Shown: positions 26,333 to 37,464, counted from the first letter of the stretch. The stretch is DNA of 64,000 bases from Kribbella caucasensis (GCF_004361855.1 NZ_SNWQ01000007.1:186001-250000), one strand, 5' to 3'. Numbers and translations are program-made. The notes: generated by a model from the sequence alone, not told the origin.

Positions 26333-29002
26333 ATGGAGACCAGCGAGATCAGGCGGCGGTTCCTGCAGTACTTCGAGGACCGTGGTCACACAGTGGTGCC
26401 GAGCGCACCCCTGCCGTCGCCGGACCCGAACCTGCTGTTCAACGTCGCCGGGATGGCGCAGTTCGTGCCGTACTTCGTCGGCCAGCAGACCCCGCCGTAC
26501 TCTCGCGCGACCAGTGTGCAGAAGTGCGTCCGGACCCTCGACATCGAGGAGGTCGGCAAGACCACCCGGCACGGCACCTTCTTCCAGATGAACGGCAACT
26601 TCTCGTTCGGCGACTATTTCAAGGACAAGGCGATCGAGTACGCCTGGGACCTGGTCACCAAGCCGCAGAGCGAGGGTGGCTACGGCTTCGACGAGTCGGT
26701 CCTGTACGCCTCGGTGTACTACGAGGACGACGAGGCGATCGAGCTGTGGAAGCGGATCGCCGGGCTGCCCGACGACCGGATCGTCCGGCTCGGGATGAAG
26801 GACAACTTCTGGTCGATGGGCGTTCCCGGGCCGTGCGGTCCGTGCTCGGAGATCCTGATCGACCGCGGCCCGGAGTTCGGCGCCGACCGGGACTGGGAGG
26901 CGGGCGACCGCTACCTGGAGTTCTGGAACCTGGTCTTCATGCAGAACATCCGCGGTGAGGGTGGCGGCAAGGAGGGCTACCCGATCCTCGGCGAGCTGCC
27001 GAAGAAGAACATCGACACCGGCCTCGGCCTGGAGCGGGTCGCGTACCTGCTGCAGGGCGTCGACAACATGTACGAGATCGACGAGATCTACCCGGTGATC
27101 GAGCGGGCCTCGGAGCTGAGCGGCCGTAAGTACGGCGTCGACCACGTCGACGACGTCCGGTTCCGGGTGGTCGCGGACCACGTCCGCAGCGCGCTGATGC
27201 TGATCGGCGACGGCGTCACCCCGGGCAACGAGCAGGGCGGCTACGTCCTGCGCCGGCTGCTCCGCCGGGCGATCCGCTCGATGCGCCTACTCGGCTACGA
27301 GGACCCCAGCCTGGTCGAGTTGCTGCCGGTCAGCCTGGAGCAGATGAAGAAGTCGTACCCGGAGCTGGAGCCCGACTTCGGCCGGATCGGCCAGGTCGCG
27401 TACGCCGAGGAGGACGCGTTCCGTCGTACTCTCACCGCCGGGACGAGCATCTTCGATGTGGCAGTGCGCGACACCAAGGCGGCGGACGGCGTCGAACTGG
27501 CCGGGGCGAAGGCGTTCCAGCTGCACGACACGTACGGCTTCCCGATCGACCTGACCGTCGAGATGGCCGCCGAGCAGGGTCTGCAGGTGGACACCGCGGG
27601 CTTCAAGTCGCTGATGACCGAGCAGCGGGAGCGGGCCAAGGCGGACGCGCGGGCCAAGAAGGCCGGCCACGCGGACACCTCCGGCTACCGCGAGCTGCGG
27701 GAGAAGGGCGTCACCGAGTTCACCGGGTACCAGGAGCTGGCCACCGACTCTCAGGTCCGCGGTGTGCTCCGCCAAGGTGCGATCGCGACCGCGGCGGAGC
27801 CCGGTGAGACCGTCGAGGTGGTGCTGGAGAAGACCCCGTTCTACGCGGAGTCGGGTGGTCAGATCGCCGACGAGGGCCTGATCGTCGCAGACGGCGTGAA
27901 GCTGCAGGTGCTCGACGTGCAGCGCCCGGTCAAGGGCCTGATCGTGCACAGGGTGAAGGTCGTCGAGGGGGTCGTCCAGCCCGGTCTCGACGTGCACGCC
28001 GAGGTCGACCACGAGTGGCGGGTCGAAGCCTGCCAGGCGCACTCCGGCACCCATGTCGTGCACGCCGCGCTGCGTCAGGTGCTCGGCCCGAACGCGCTGC
28101 AGAGCGGTTCGTACAACAAGCCCGGCTACCTGCGGCTCGACTTCGCCTGGTCCTCGTCGCTCGACCAGACGACGCGGAGCGAGATCGAGGAGGTCGCGAA
28201 CCTCGCCGTCCGGAAGGACCTGCCCGTCTCCGCGCAGTACATGACCCTGCCGGAGGCGCGCGAGTGGGGTGCGCTGGCGCTGTTCGGCGAGACGTACGAC
28301 GAGTCCGTCCGGGTGGTCGAGATCGGCGGCCCGTGGTCGCGCGAGCTGTGCGGTGGAACGCACGTCAAGCGTTCCTCGCAGGTCGGCGCGCTGACCCTGA
28401 CCAGTGAATCGTCGGTCGGCGCGGGAGTGCGCCGACTGGAGGCCTTCGTCGGGATGGAGGCACTGCGTTACCTCGGCCGCGAGCGGGCCCTGGTCCGGCT
28501 GCTGAGCGAGAACCTGAAGGCCCGGCCGGAGGAACTGCCGGCCAAGGTCGCGGACCTGGCCGAGCGGCTGCGTACGGCCGAGAAGGAGCTGGAGCGGCTC
28601 CGGGCCGGCCAGGTGCTGGCTGCCGCCGCCGAGCTGGCCGCGAGCCCGAAGGACGTCTTCGGCGTCTCGTACGTCGGCCACCGGGCGCCCGACGGCGTGA
28701 ACGGCGGCGACCTGCGCAAGCTCGCGCTGGACATCCGCGGCCGGATGGTGGCGGACAAGCCGGCCGTGATCACGGTCCTCAGCGTGAACGACGGCAAGCC
28801 CGCGGTGGTGGTCGCGCTGAACGACACGGCCCGCGAGTGGCGGCTCAAGGCCGGCGACCTGGTCCGGGTGGCGGCCGAGAAGGTGGGCGGCCGGGGCGGC
28901 GGCAAGGACGATGTCGCCCAGGGTGGCGGCACGGATCCGGCCGGTGCCGACGAGGCGCTGGCGGCCGTCGAGCACTCCATCGGCCAGCTCGTCACGGGCT
29001 GA
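26333..29002 (+). CDS. alaS: Alanyl-tRNA synthetase
   Basis: This 889-residue cytoplasmic enzyme charges tRNA-Ala. The N-terminus has the class II core (RRFLQYFEDRGHTVVPSAPL, RATSVQKCVR and GTFFQMNGNFSFGDYFK). The editing domain has the zinc motifs HSGTH and CGGTH, and the C-terminal part carries the coiled coil and the Gly-rich DHHA1-type end (GGRGGGKDDVAQGGG). Length is as usual for bacterial AlaRS. It is part of the run DUF948, DUF6167, alaS, ruvX, mltG, aroE, all with overlaps or very short gaps. Confidence 0.98.
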   Translation: METSEIRRRFLQYFEDRGHTVVPSAPLPSPDPNLLFNVAGMAQFVPYFVGQQTPPYSRATSVQKCVRTLDIEEVGKTTRHGTFFQMNGNFSFGDYFKDKAIEYAWDLVTKPQSEGGYGFDESVLYASVYYEDDEAIELWKRIAGLPDDRIVRLGMKDNFWSMGVPGPCGPCSEILIDRGPEFGADRDWEAGDRYLEFWNLVFMQNIRGEGGGKEGYPILGELPKKNIDTGLGLERVAYLLQGVDNMYEIDEIYPVIERASELSGRKYGVDHVDDVRFRVVADHVRSALMLIGDGVTPGNEQGGYVLRRLLRRAIRSMRLLGYEDPSLVELLPVSLEQMKKSYPELEPDFGRIGQVAYAEEDAFRRTLTAGTSIFDVAVRDTKAADGVELAGAKAFQLHDTYGFPIDLTVEMAAEQGLQVDTAGFKSLMTEQRERAKADARAKKAGHADTSGYRELREKGVTEFTGYQELATDSQVRGVLRQGAIATAAEPGETVEVVLEKTPFYAESGGQIADEGLIVADGVKLQVLDVQRPVKGLIVHRVKVVEGVVQPGLDVHAEVDHEWRVEACQAHSGTHVVHAALRQVLGPNALQSGSYNKPGYLRLDFAWSSSLDQTTRSEIEEVANLAVRKDLPVSAQYMTLPEAREWGALALFGETYDESVRVVEIGGPWSRELCGGTHVKRSSQVGALTLTSESSVGAGVRRLEAFVGMEALRYLGRERALVRLLSENLKARPEELPAKVADLAERLRTAEKELERLRAGQVLAAAAELAASPKDVFGVSYVGHRAPDGVNGGDLRKLALDIRGRMVADKPAVITVLSVNDGKPAVVVALNDTAREWRLKAGDLVRVAAEKVGGRGGGKDDVAQGGGTDPAGADEALAAVEHSIGQLVTG

Positions 29003-29003
29003 C

Positions 29004-29462
29004 ATGCGCCGTGGGGTGCGGATGGCACTGGACATCGGCGACGCCAGGATCGGGGTCGCCAGCAGTGACCCGCACGGGATCCTCGCGACCCCGGTGGAGA
29101 CGGTGCACCGGGGTCCCGGCGACCTTGACCGGATAGTTACGCTCGTAGCCGATCTCGACGCGTTCGAGATCGTCGTCGGACTTCCTCGCTCGTTGTCCGG
29201 GGGAGAAGGCCCGGCCGCGATCCGGATTCGCGAGACGGCGGAACTGGTCCGGCAGAAAGTGCAGGCGATGAACTCGGGGACGGCGGTGCGGCTGGTGGAC
29301 GAGCGGTTCACCACGGTCACCGCCGAGCGGATGCTGCGGGAACGCGGGAAGAAGGGCTCCAAGCGGCGGGCCGTGGTCGACCAGGCCGCGGCGGTCGTGA
29401 TTCTGCAACACGCGCTCGACTTCGAGCGCGAGACCGGCAACCCGCCCGGGAGGCCCCTGTGA
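29004..29462 (+). CDS. ruvX: YqgF/RuvX-type nuclease
   Basis: This 152-residue protein with an RNase H-like fold shows MALDIGDARIGVA (first catalytic Asp), VVGLPRSLSG, RLVDERFTTVTAERML (Glu) and VVDQAAAVVILQHAL (last Asp). The family (YqgF) processes the 5' end of pre-16S rRNA and was also proposed as a Holliday-junction resolvase. The ATG lies 1 nt after the alaS stop and the stop overlaps the mltG start. Confidence 0.93.
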   Translation: MRRGVRMALDIGDARIGVASSDPHGILATPVETVHRGPGDLDRIVTLVADLDAFEIVVGLPRSLSGGEGPAAIRIRETAELVRQKVQAMNSGTAVRLVDERFTTVTAERMLRERGKKGSKRRAVVDQAAAVVILQHALDFERETGNPPGRPL

Positions 29463-30655
29463 ACAGGACATCGGTGGACCAACACGTCGACGAGAGCGAC
29501 GACCTCGACTCGCATCTCGGCCTGCGGACGGTGAGCAGGTCCGAACAGCGGGCGAACCGGCGCAAGGCCCGGACCCGGCGCGGCTTCGGGTGTTTCGCCG
29601 GCCTGATCTCGCTGCTGGTCGTGGGTGCCCTGATCGCCGGCCTGGTGGTCGGTTACGGCAAGGGCCGCGACTACCTGGAGAAGATGTTCGCCGCACCCGA
29701 CTTCGAGGGTGACGGCACCACCGCCGTCACGGTCGAGATCAGCAAGGGCCAGAGCGCCCAGTCGATCGCGGACACGCTGGAGAAGAAGGGCGTGGTGAAG
29801 AGCGCCAAGGCGTTCGAGCGGGTCGCGCGGGACGATCCGCGGAGCCGCTCGATCCAGGCCGCGACGTACACGCTGCGCAAGCAGATGTCGGCCAAGGCAG
29901 CGCTGGAGTTGATGCTGAACCCGGCCAAGTCGGTGCTGGTGCAGCGGATCGGGTTCCGGTCCGGTTCGACCAAGGCCGAGGTGGTCAAGCAGTTGCAGGA
30001 CTCGAAGGCGCTGAAGTTGCCGGCCGGGGCGGCCGACGCGGCGATGGCCAAGCCGTGGTCGCTCGGCCTGCCGTCGTACGCGCGGAACAACCCCGAGGGC
30101 TTCCTCTACCCGGGCACCTACGACATCCCGAAGGGCGCCACGGCGTACACGGTGCTCAAGCTGATGACCGCGCAGTTCGCCAAGACCTCGGCCGAGCTGA
30201 AGCTGCCGCAGACGGCGCAGCGCAAGAAGCTCGACCCGTACCAGGCGGTGATCGTGGCCAGCATCATCGGCGCGGAGACCAACCGGGCCGAGGACTACCC
30301 GAAGGTCGCCCGGGTCATCTACAACCGGCTGCAGAAGAACATGCGGCTGCAGATGGACTCGACCGTGCACTACGTCACCGGCAAGGACGGCGGCGTCTTC
30401 ACCACCGACGAGCAGCGCGAGATCGACTCGCCGTACAACACCTACAAGACGCGCAACCTGCCGCCGACGCCGATCAACTCGCCGGGCAAGGACACCCTGC
30501 GGGCGGCGCTGAACCCGGCGCAGGGCGGCTGGCTCTACTTCACCCTGGTCAACCTGGACACCGGCGAGACCGCGTTCGCGTCCAGCCCGGACGAGCACCA
30601 GGCGAACGTGAACAAGCTGCGGGCCTGGTGCAACGCCCACAAGGGCCGTTGCTGA
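29459..30655 (+). CDS. mltG: Endolytic peptidoglycan transglycosylase MltG
   Basis: This 398-residue protein has a cytoplasmic basic N-terminus of about 45 residues, one membrane helix (GLISLLVVGALIAGLVVGY), a LysM-like extracytoplasmic part and the YceG catalytic domain. That domain includes IVASIIGAETNRAEDYPKVARVIYNRL and MRLQMDSTVHYV. The Glu in GAET aligns with the conserved family glutamate. MltG cuts nascent glycan strands to end their synthesis. GTGA overlap with ruvX; aroE begins 1 nt after its stop. Confidence 0.93.
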   Translation: MNRTSVDQHVDESDDLDSHLGLRTVSRSEQRANRRKARTRRGFGCFAGLISLLVVGALIAGLVVGYGKGRDYLEKMFAAPDFEGDGTTAVTVEISKGQSAQSIADTLEKKGVVKSAKAFERVARDDPRSRSIQAATYTLRKQMSAKAALELMLNPAKSVLVQRIGFRSGSTKAEVVKQLQDSKALKLPAGAADAAMAKPWSLGLPSYARNNPEGFLYPGTYDIPKGATAYTVLKLMTAQFAKTSAELKLPQTAQRKKLDPYQAVIVASIIGAETNRAEDYPKVARVIYNRLQKNMRLQMDSTVHYVTGKDGGVFTTDEQREIDSPYNTYKTRNLPPTPINSPGKDTLRAALNPAQGGWLYFTLVNLDTGETAFASSPDEHQANVNKLRAWCNAHKGRC

Positions 30656-30656
30656 G

Positions 30657-31496
30657 ATGATCCGATGTGCTGTGCTGGGCAGCCCGATCGCCCACTCGCT
30701 GTCCCCGGCGATGCACCGCGCCGCGTACGCCGAACTCGGGCTGGACTGGCAGTACGACGCGTTCGAGGTCGCCGAGGACGAGCTCGCGGGATTCCTGACT
30801 GGGCTGGGTGACGAGTGGCGCGGGTTGTCGCTGACGATGCCGCTGAAGCGGGTCGCGCTGAAGCTGGCCGACACGGTCGACCCGGTGGCCTCGTTGATCG
30901 GTGCTGCCAACACGCTTTTGATTGAGGCTGACGGGACCCGGTCGGCCCACAACACCGACGTACCAGGGCTCGTCGCGGCGTTCGCGGAGCGCGGGATCAC
31001 CGGGGCGGACACGGCCGTCGTACTGGGTGGCGGGGCGACGGCGGCGTCCACGTTGGCGGCGTTGCGCGGGTTGAAGGTCAGCGAGGTGACCGTCGTCGTA
31101 CGGGAGGTCGCGCGGGCCGAGCGGTTGCTGGATCTCGCGGCCGAGCTGGGGCTGAAGACGTCCGTGGCGGATTTCGGGCAGGTGGAGCAGATCGGCGGGT
31201 TCGACCTGTGTGTTTCCACGCTGCCTGGTGGTGCCGTCGATCCGTGGGCCGAGCACTTCGCCACGGTGGCGCCGGTGGTGTTCGACGTGGCGTACCACCC
31301 GTGGCCGACGCAGCTGGCGATCGCGGCGCACCGGATCGGTACAGAGCTGTTGAACGGCCTTGATCTGCTCGTGCATCAGGCGACCCTGCAGGTGGAGATG
31401 ATGACGGGTAGGTCGCCCGCTCCCTTGGCGGCCATGAGGTCCGCCGCGCGTGAGGAGCTCGACGATCGTGAGTCAAAAGAAGTACGACCGGTCTGA
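30657..31496 (+). CDS. aroE: Shikimate 5-dehydrogenase
   Basis: This 279-residue NADPH-dependent enzyme reduces 3-dehydroshikimate to shikimate. SLSPAMH and the catalytic-lysine block GLSLTMPLK mark the substrate site. GAANTLL and HNTDVPG follow, and VLGGGATAAST is the nucleotide-binding loop. It is the last gene of the alaS run. The other shikimate genes (aroC, aroK, aroB, aroQ) resume 3 kb downstream after three accessory genes. Confidence 0.93.
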   Translation: MIRCAVLGSPIAHSLSPAMHRAAYAELGLDWQYDAFEVAEDELAGFLTGLGDEWRGLSLTMPLKRVALKLADTVDPVASLIGAANTLLIEADGTRSAHNTDVPGLVAAFAERGITGADTAVVLGGGATAASTLAALRGLKVSEVTVVVREVARAERLLDLAAELGLKTSVADFGQVEQIGGFDLCVSTLPGGAVDPWAEHFATVAPVVFDVAYHPWPTQLAIAAHRIGTELLNGLDLLVHQATLQVEMMTGRSPAPLAAMRSAAREELDDRESKEVRPV

Positions 31497-31528
31497 TTTC
31501 TTCCGCACGGCCTACACCTTTGCGTGAG

Positions 31529-31534
31529 TAGCCT
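31529..31534 (+). promoter_or_regulatory. Putative -10 element of the DUF2330 gene (leaderless pattern)
   Basis: TAGCCT fits TANNNT and ends 7 nt before ATG 31542, which has no Shine-Dalgarno sequence. This supports that start and a leaderless transcript. Confidence 0.4.
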
Positions 31535-31541
31535 TCCGCCC

Positions 31542-32576
31542 ATGAAGTTATGGCGGATGGTTGCCGGTGTGTTGGCGTTCGTGCTGCTCGGTTTCGGCGT
31601 TGCGCCTGCTTGGGCCTGCGCGTGCGGTGGATACATGAGTGACGCCGAGTCGCAGGCCCGGGCGCGGGGCGAGAACGCACTCGTCCGGTTCGACGGCAAG
31701 ACCGAGGAGATCGTGCTGTCGATGGCGATCCAGGGCTCGTCGAAGAAGGCGGCCTGGATCATGCCGGTCCCCGCGGCCGCCGAGGTGTCGCTCGGCGAGG
31801 AGTACACGTTCAACCGGCTGATCTCGTTGACCCGTCCGAGGGTGGTGGTGAAGAAGACTTATTGGCCGTTCCGGGATCTCGGGATCATGGGCAGTGGGCG
31901 TGACTCGGCCAGTGCCCCTGCCCCTGGGGCCGGGGTGGAGGTGCGCGGGCAGATGGTGCTCGGGCCGTTCCAGGTCGTGCGGCTCGGCGGGACCAGCTCG
32001 GTCGCTGTCACCGATTGGCTGCGCACCAACGGGTACGTCGTACCGGGTGGGCTGGGGGAGAACCTGCAGCCGTACCTGACCGAGAAGTGGGAGATCGTCG
32101 CGGTCAAGCTGGCACCGAAGGAGAAGTCCGGGTCGTTGTCGGGGGCAACACCACCATTGCGCTTGTCGTTCGCGTCGTCGGAGATCGTCTACCCGATGCG
32201 ACTGAGCAAGGGGGCGAGCACCGAGCAGGCCGTGACGGTCTACGTCGCCGCTCCCTACCGCGTGGATGCGTCCCGGCTGCCCGACCCGTCGGTGAAGCCG
32301 GAGCTGTTGTTCGCCGGACGGGTCGAGACGATGGACAGCGACATGAACGATCTGGCTGCGCCGGCGTCGTACCTGACGGCGTACTCGGTCACCTACGCCG
32401 AGCCGTCGCGGATCACCGACGACTTCCACTTCACCCGGGCCGCGACCGATGAGGAGTTCGAGCGGGTCACGTATGTCACCAAGAACGACGGCTTCTGGAG
32501 CACGATCGGGGTGCTGATCGGTGGGCTGTTGATCCTCGGCGGTGGTGCCGCGCTGATCGCCCGGAGGTTGCGCTGA
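31542..32576 (+). CDS. DUF2330 domain membrane-anchored protein
   Basis: This 344-residue protein has a signal peptide ending AWACACGG, where the Cys-rich CACGGY start of the mature part is the hallmark of DUF2330 proteins. A beta-rich extracytoplasmic domain follows, including AAWIMPVP, and then a C-terminal membrane helix (IGVLIGGLLILGGGAALIARRL). Function is unknown. ATG 31542 is preferred to a GTG six codons upstream because it directly begins the signal peptide and a -10-like TAGCCT ends 7 nt before it. The prepilin peptidase gene begins 5 bp after its stop. Confidence 0.82.
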   Translation: MKLWRMVAGVLAFVLLGFGVAPAWACACGGYMSDAESQARARGENALVRFDGKTEEIVLSMAIQGSSKKAAWIMPVPAAAEVSLGEEYTFNRLISLTRPRVVVKKTYWPFRDLGIMGSGRDSASAPAPGAGVEVRGQMVLGPFQVVRLGGTSSVAVTDWLRTNGYVVPGGLGENLQPYLTEKWEIVAVKLAPKEKSGSLSGATPPLRLSFASSEIVYPMRLSKGASTEQAVTVYVAAPYRVDASRLPDPSVKPELLFAGRVETMDSDMNDLAAPASYLTAYSVTYAEPSRITDDFHFTRAATDEEFERVTYVTKNDGFWSTIGVLIGGLLILGGGAALIARRLR

Positions 32577-32581
32577 CCGCG

Positions 32582-33271
32582 GTGGCCGCCGGTGCCGTTG
32601 GGGTGGTGCTGTGTGGGGCGGCGGCGTTCTTGCTGGGGCCGTGGTTGCTCCGGCGGATACCTGAGCCCGAGTTGGACGAGGGACAGACGAAGATCCTGTA
32701 CGCCGAGCTCGCTCGTCGGCGGGCGGCGTGGTGGTGTGCGGGGCTGGCGGCGGTCTCGGGTGGGCTGATCGGATGGCGGCTCGGGTTCTCGGCCGCGTTG
32801 GTGGCTTGGCTGGTTCTCGTGGTTTCGGGTTCGGTGCTCGGGTACATCGACGCGCGGACGCGGTACCTGCCGTCGGCAATCATCTGGCCGACGTACCTCG
32901 TCGTCGGCGTGGCGTTGGTGGTCGGCGCGGCGGTGGCGGGGGAGTGGGGTTCACTTCGGCGGGCCGCGATCGCCGGGGTGGTCGGGTTCGGGGTGTTCTA
33001 CCTCTTGTGGTGGCTGATCCCGCGGGGTGTGGGGTTCGGGGACGTGCGGTTGTCGGGGCTGTTGAGCATGGCGTTGGGGTATCTCGGCTGGGGTCAGCTG
33101 GTCGCCGGAATGTACGGCGGGTTCCTGCTCGGCGCGGTGCTGGGGATCGTGTTGACCGCGGCGAAGGTCTTCCGGCGCAAGGAGATGTTTCCCTTCGGCC
33201 CGTTCATGCTGGCGGGTGCGGTTGCCGGAGTACTGTTCGGCGGTCAGCTGGAGGGGCTCTACCTCGGCTGA
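32582..33271 (+). CDS. Prepilin peptidase (A24 family)
   Basis: This 229-residue integral membrane protein has about 6-7 helices and both catalytic aspartates: GYIDARTRYLPS and the GxGD motif in GVGFGDVRLSG. The family cleaves the leader of type IV prepilins. It lacks the N-terminal methylase domain of full-length PilD, as is usual in actinobacteria. No pilin or secretion ATPase gene is nearby. GTG 32582 lies 5 bp after the DUF2330 stop; it converges on the ADP-ribosylglycohydrolase gene. Confidence 0.85.
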   Translation: MAAGAVGVVLCGAAAFLLGPWLLRRIPEPELDEGQTKILYAELARRRAAWWCAGLAAVSGGLIGWRLGFSAALVAWLVLVVSGSVLGYIDARTRYLPSAIIWPTYLVVGVALVVGAAVAGEWGSLRRAAIAGVVGFGVFYLLWWLIPRGVGFGDVRLSGLLSMALGYLGWGQLVAGMYGGFLLGAVLGIVLTAAKVFRRKEMFPFGPFMLAGAVAGVLFGGQLEGLYLG

Positions 33272-33281
33272 CGGTGCGGGG

Positions 33282-34436
33282 CTACCAGCCGGGGTAGCGG
33301 GTCCGCCAGCCGGTGTCCGGGCCGTACTCGTCGTGCAGCTGTCTGGCGTGGGTGCACTCGAGGACGAAGTCGTCGGCGAGTTGGAGGATGACGCCGCGCC
33401 CCTCGACGGCGAACACCAGTTCGGGTGGCAGCGCGGTCTCGCCGTGCAGGACGCCGAGGATGTTGCCGCAGATCGAGCCGGTGGAGTCGCTGTCGCCTGA
33501 GTGCGTCACGGACAGGGCGAGTGCGTCGAGGAACTGCTCGGGCGCGGGATACGCCAGCGCGGCGTACACCCCGATCGCCAACGCCTCCTCAGCGATCCAC
33601 CCACCACCGAGCCGCTCCACCACCGCCGGCCCGGGTGTCGCCGGTCCGGGCGTGGGTTGGCCGGGCGTGGGCTGGGTTGCCTGGGCGAGCTCGCGCGCGG
33701 CGGTCAGCGCTGTACTGGTCTCCTCGTGGCCGGGATGCTGGATCAGCAGGTCCTGAGCGGAGTCGAGGGCCTGGTCCAGGTCGGCGCCGCGGCAGATCTC
33801 GTGCACGATCGCGGCCAGCGCGCCGGACGCGAGCTTCCCGGTCGGATGCCCGTGCGTGTACCCGGCCGCCTCGCTCGCGGCGTTGAACGCCCAGCCCGCA
33901 TCCACCCAGCGCCCCGGCAACAACCCGAACGGCGCCGCGCGCATCACCCCACCGCACCCCTTGGAGTCGTTCACCGCCTGCCCCCCGAACTTCGGCATGC
34001 TGTCCCCACCCTGCCGGGCCTCGGTCAGCGCCGACAGACACGTGTTCCCCGGTGCGCGGCGCGCGTACAACCACTGCTCGCCCTGCAACCACCCGTCCCG
34101 CATCCCACTGGGACCCGGCAACAACTGTGTGTCCAGCCAGCGGTCATACGCGTGATGCGTCACCGCCACGGTGAACCCCAATCCCCGATCCGTCCGCACC
34201 CCCGCCCGGATCAACCCCTCCACCGTGAACAAAGTCATCTGGGTGTCATCAGTAACCGACCCCGCCGGCCACCCCGCACCCCCGCTGACAAACCCCCGAA
34301 CCCCCTCCGGATGCCCCGCCAAAATCTCCCCCACCCCCAGAAACTCCACCGGCCCCCCGAGCGCATCCCCAAGGGCCCCACCCAGCAAACACCCCCGCAC
34401 CCGGGCCCGAAAAGCCTCCTCCTCCGCGCGCGTCAC
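33282..34436 (-). CDS. ADP-ribosylglycohydrolase family protein
   Basis: This 384-residue protein has the metal-binding blocks of the DraG/ARH family: GCLLGGALGDALGGPVE at the N-terminus, SVTDDTQMTLF, and the C-terminal HSGDSDSTGSICGN. Such enzymes remove ADP-ribose from proteins or nucleic acids using two Mg2+ ions. A low-complexity Pro/Thr/Gly insert (about residues 260-282) interrupts the helical core. The GTG at 34436 follows GGAGG; an upstream ATG has no ribosome-binding site. No ADP-ribosyltransferase gene is seen in the window. Confidence 0.85.
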   Translation of the reverse strand: MTRAEEEAFRARVRGCLLGGALGDALGGPVEFLGVGEILAGHPEGVRGFVSGGAGWPAGSVTDDTQMTLFTVEGLIRAGVRTDRGLGFTVAVTHHAYDRWLDTQLLPGPSGMRDGWLQGEQWLYARRAPGNTCLSALTEARQGGDSMPKFGGQAVNDSKGCGGVMRAAPFGLLPGRWVDAGWAFNAASEAAGYTHGHPTGKLASGALAAIVHEICRGADLDQALDSAQDLLIQHPGHEETSTALTAARELAQATQPTPGQPTPGPATPGPAVVERLGGGWIAEEALAIGVYAALAYPAPEQFLDALALSVTHSGDSDSTGSICGNILGVLHGETALPPELVFAVEGRGVILQLADDFVLECTHARQLHDEYGPDTGWRTRYPGW

Positions 34437-34514
34437 CAAGCCTCCCCGCCGTCGATCTCCTGGAACATGGTGCTCAGTCTGTCCTGGCAAAGGCGCAGTC
34501 CGTCAGGTGGCTTG

Positions 34515-34569
34515 AACAAGAAACGGGGAGCTTGAACACGGCACGTCATGTTCAAGGTCCCCGCTTGTT
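34515..34569. repeat. 55-bp imperfect palindrome between the ADP-ribosylglycohydrolase and aroC starts
   Basis: AACAAG (34515-34520), CGGGGA (34524-34529) and CTTGAACA (34531-34538) pair in order with CTTGTT (34564-34569), TCCCCG (34558-34563) and TGTTCAAG (34549-34556). The central loop is 10 nt. CTTGAACA also occurs at 34511-34518, giving two direct copies and one inverted. It lies in a divergent promoter region, 83 bp before aroC. Confidence 0.65.
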
Positions 34570-34651
34570 GACCGAGGTCCCGGCTTTGTGACCGCGCCCT
34601 GCGCTGAGACCGGGGGCCGGGCGGTGTTGGGGGCGTGAAAGAATCGGCGGC

Positions 34652-35850
34652 ATGCTGCGCTGGCTTACCGCTGGCGAGTCGCACGGACAAGCGCTCGTCG
34701 CCGTACTCGAAGGTCTTCCCGCAGGCGTCCTGGTCACCACGGATGACGTGGCCGACGCCCTCGCTCGTCGTCGGCTGGGGTATGGCCGGGGCGCGCGGAT
34801 GAAGTTCGAGCGGGACGAGGTGACGTTCGTCGGGGGCTTCCGGCATGGGGTTTCGCTCGGCAGCCCGGTCGCGATCCAGGTCGGCAACACCGAATGGCCG
34901 AAGTGGGAGCAGGTGATGTCCGCGGATCCGGTGGACCCCGCGACGCTGGCCGAGCTGGCCCGGAACGCCCCGCTGACCCGGCCCCGCCCGGGGCACGCCG
35001 ATCTGGCCGGCATGCAGAAGTACGGGTTCGACGAGGCCCGGCCGGTGCTGGAGCGGGCGAGTGCGCGGGAGACGGCGGCCCGGGTCGCGCTCGGCGAGGT
35101 CGTGGCCCGGTTCCTGAAGCAGGCGTACGGCGTGACCATCGTCAGCCACGTGGTCGAGCTCGGCACGGTCAAGGCGCCGTACGGCGTGATCCCGTCGTAC
35201 GACGATGTCGCCAAGCTGGACGCGGATCCGGTGCGCTGCCTGGACGCGGACGCGAGCAAGGCGATGGTGGAGGAGATCGACCTCGCGCAGAAGGCGGGCG
35301 ACACCCTCGGCGGAGTGGTCGAGGTGGTCGTCGACGGCCTGCCGCCGGGCCTCGGCAGCTACGTGCACTGGGATCGCCGGCTCGACTCGAAGCTGGCCGG
35401 CGCGCTGATGGGTATCCAAGCGATCAAGGGCGTCGAGCTCGGCGACGGCTTCGAGCTGGCCCGGACGCCGGGCTCGAAGGCACACGACGAGATCGTCGCC
35501 GAGGACGGGACCGTACGGCGTACCAGTGGGCGCTCGGGTGGGACCGAGGGCGGCATGAGCACCGGTGAGACCCTGCGGGTCCGCGCAGCGATGAAGCCGA
35601 TCGCGACCGTGCCGCGGGCGCTCCGCACGATCGACACGTCCACCGGTGAGGCCGCGTCGGCGCACCACCAGCGTTCCGACGTGTGCGCGGTCCCGGCGGC
35701 CGGGATCGTCGCGGAGGCGATGGTCGCGCTGGTACTGGCCGAGGTCGCGCTGGAGAAGTTCGGCGGCGACTCGGTGACCGAGACGGCCCGCAACCACCAG
35801 ACCTACCTGGCGAACCTGCCGGCCACGATCACCCCGCGCGAGTGGGACCA

Positions 35851-35854
<4 letters not shown>
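34652..35854 (+). CDS. aroC: Chorismate synthase
   Basis: This 400-residue FMN-dependent enzyme makes chorismate from EPSP. It shows [59 protein letters not shown] and [15 protein letters not shown], all typical of the family. It is the first gene of the aroC-aroK-aroB group, placed 215 bp downstream of a divergent gene in a region holding a large palindrome. Its stop overlaps the aroK start (GTGA). Confidence 0.97.
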
Positions 35855-37448
<1,594 letters not shown>

Positions 37449-37452
37449 CCAC

Positions 37453-37458
37453 TAGGGT
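37453..37458 (+). promoter_or_regulatory. Putative -10 element of aroQ (leaderless pattern)
   Basis: TAGGGT ends 6 nt before the GTG start of aroQ and no Shine-Dalgarno sequence is present, suggesting an extra promoter inside the aro operon. Confidence 0.4.
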
Positions 37459-37464
37459 TGGGCT

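Noticed and set aside
27287..31264. A 1325-codon open frame on the minus strand opposite alaS, ruvX, mltG and aroE
   Set aside because: It is a GC-bias shadow: the plus strand carries four unmistakable conserved genes over the same bases, and the minus frame encodes low-complexity Arg/Leu/Asp-rich protein without domains.
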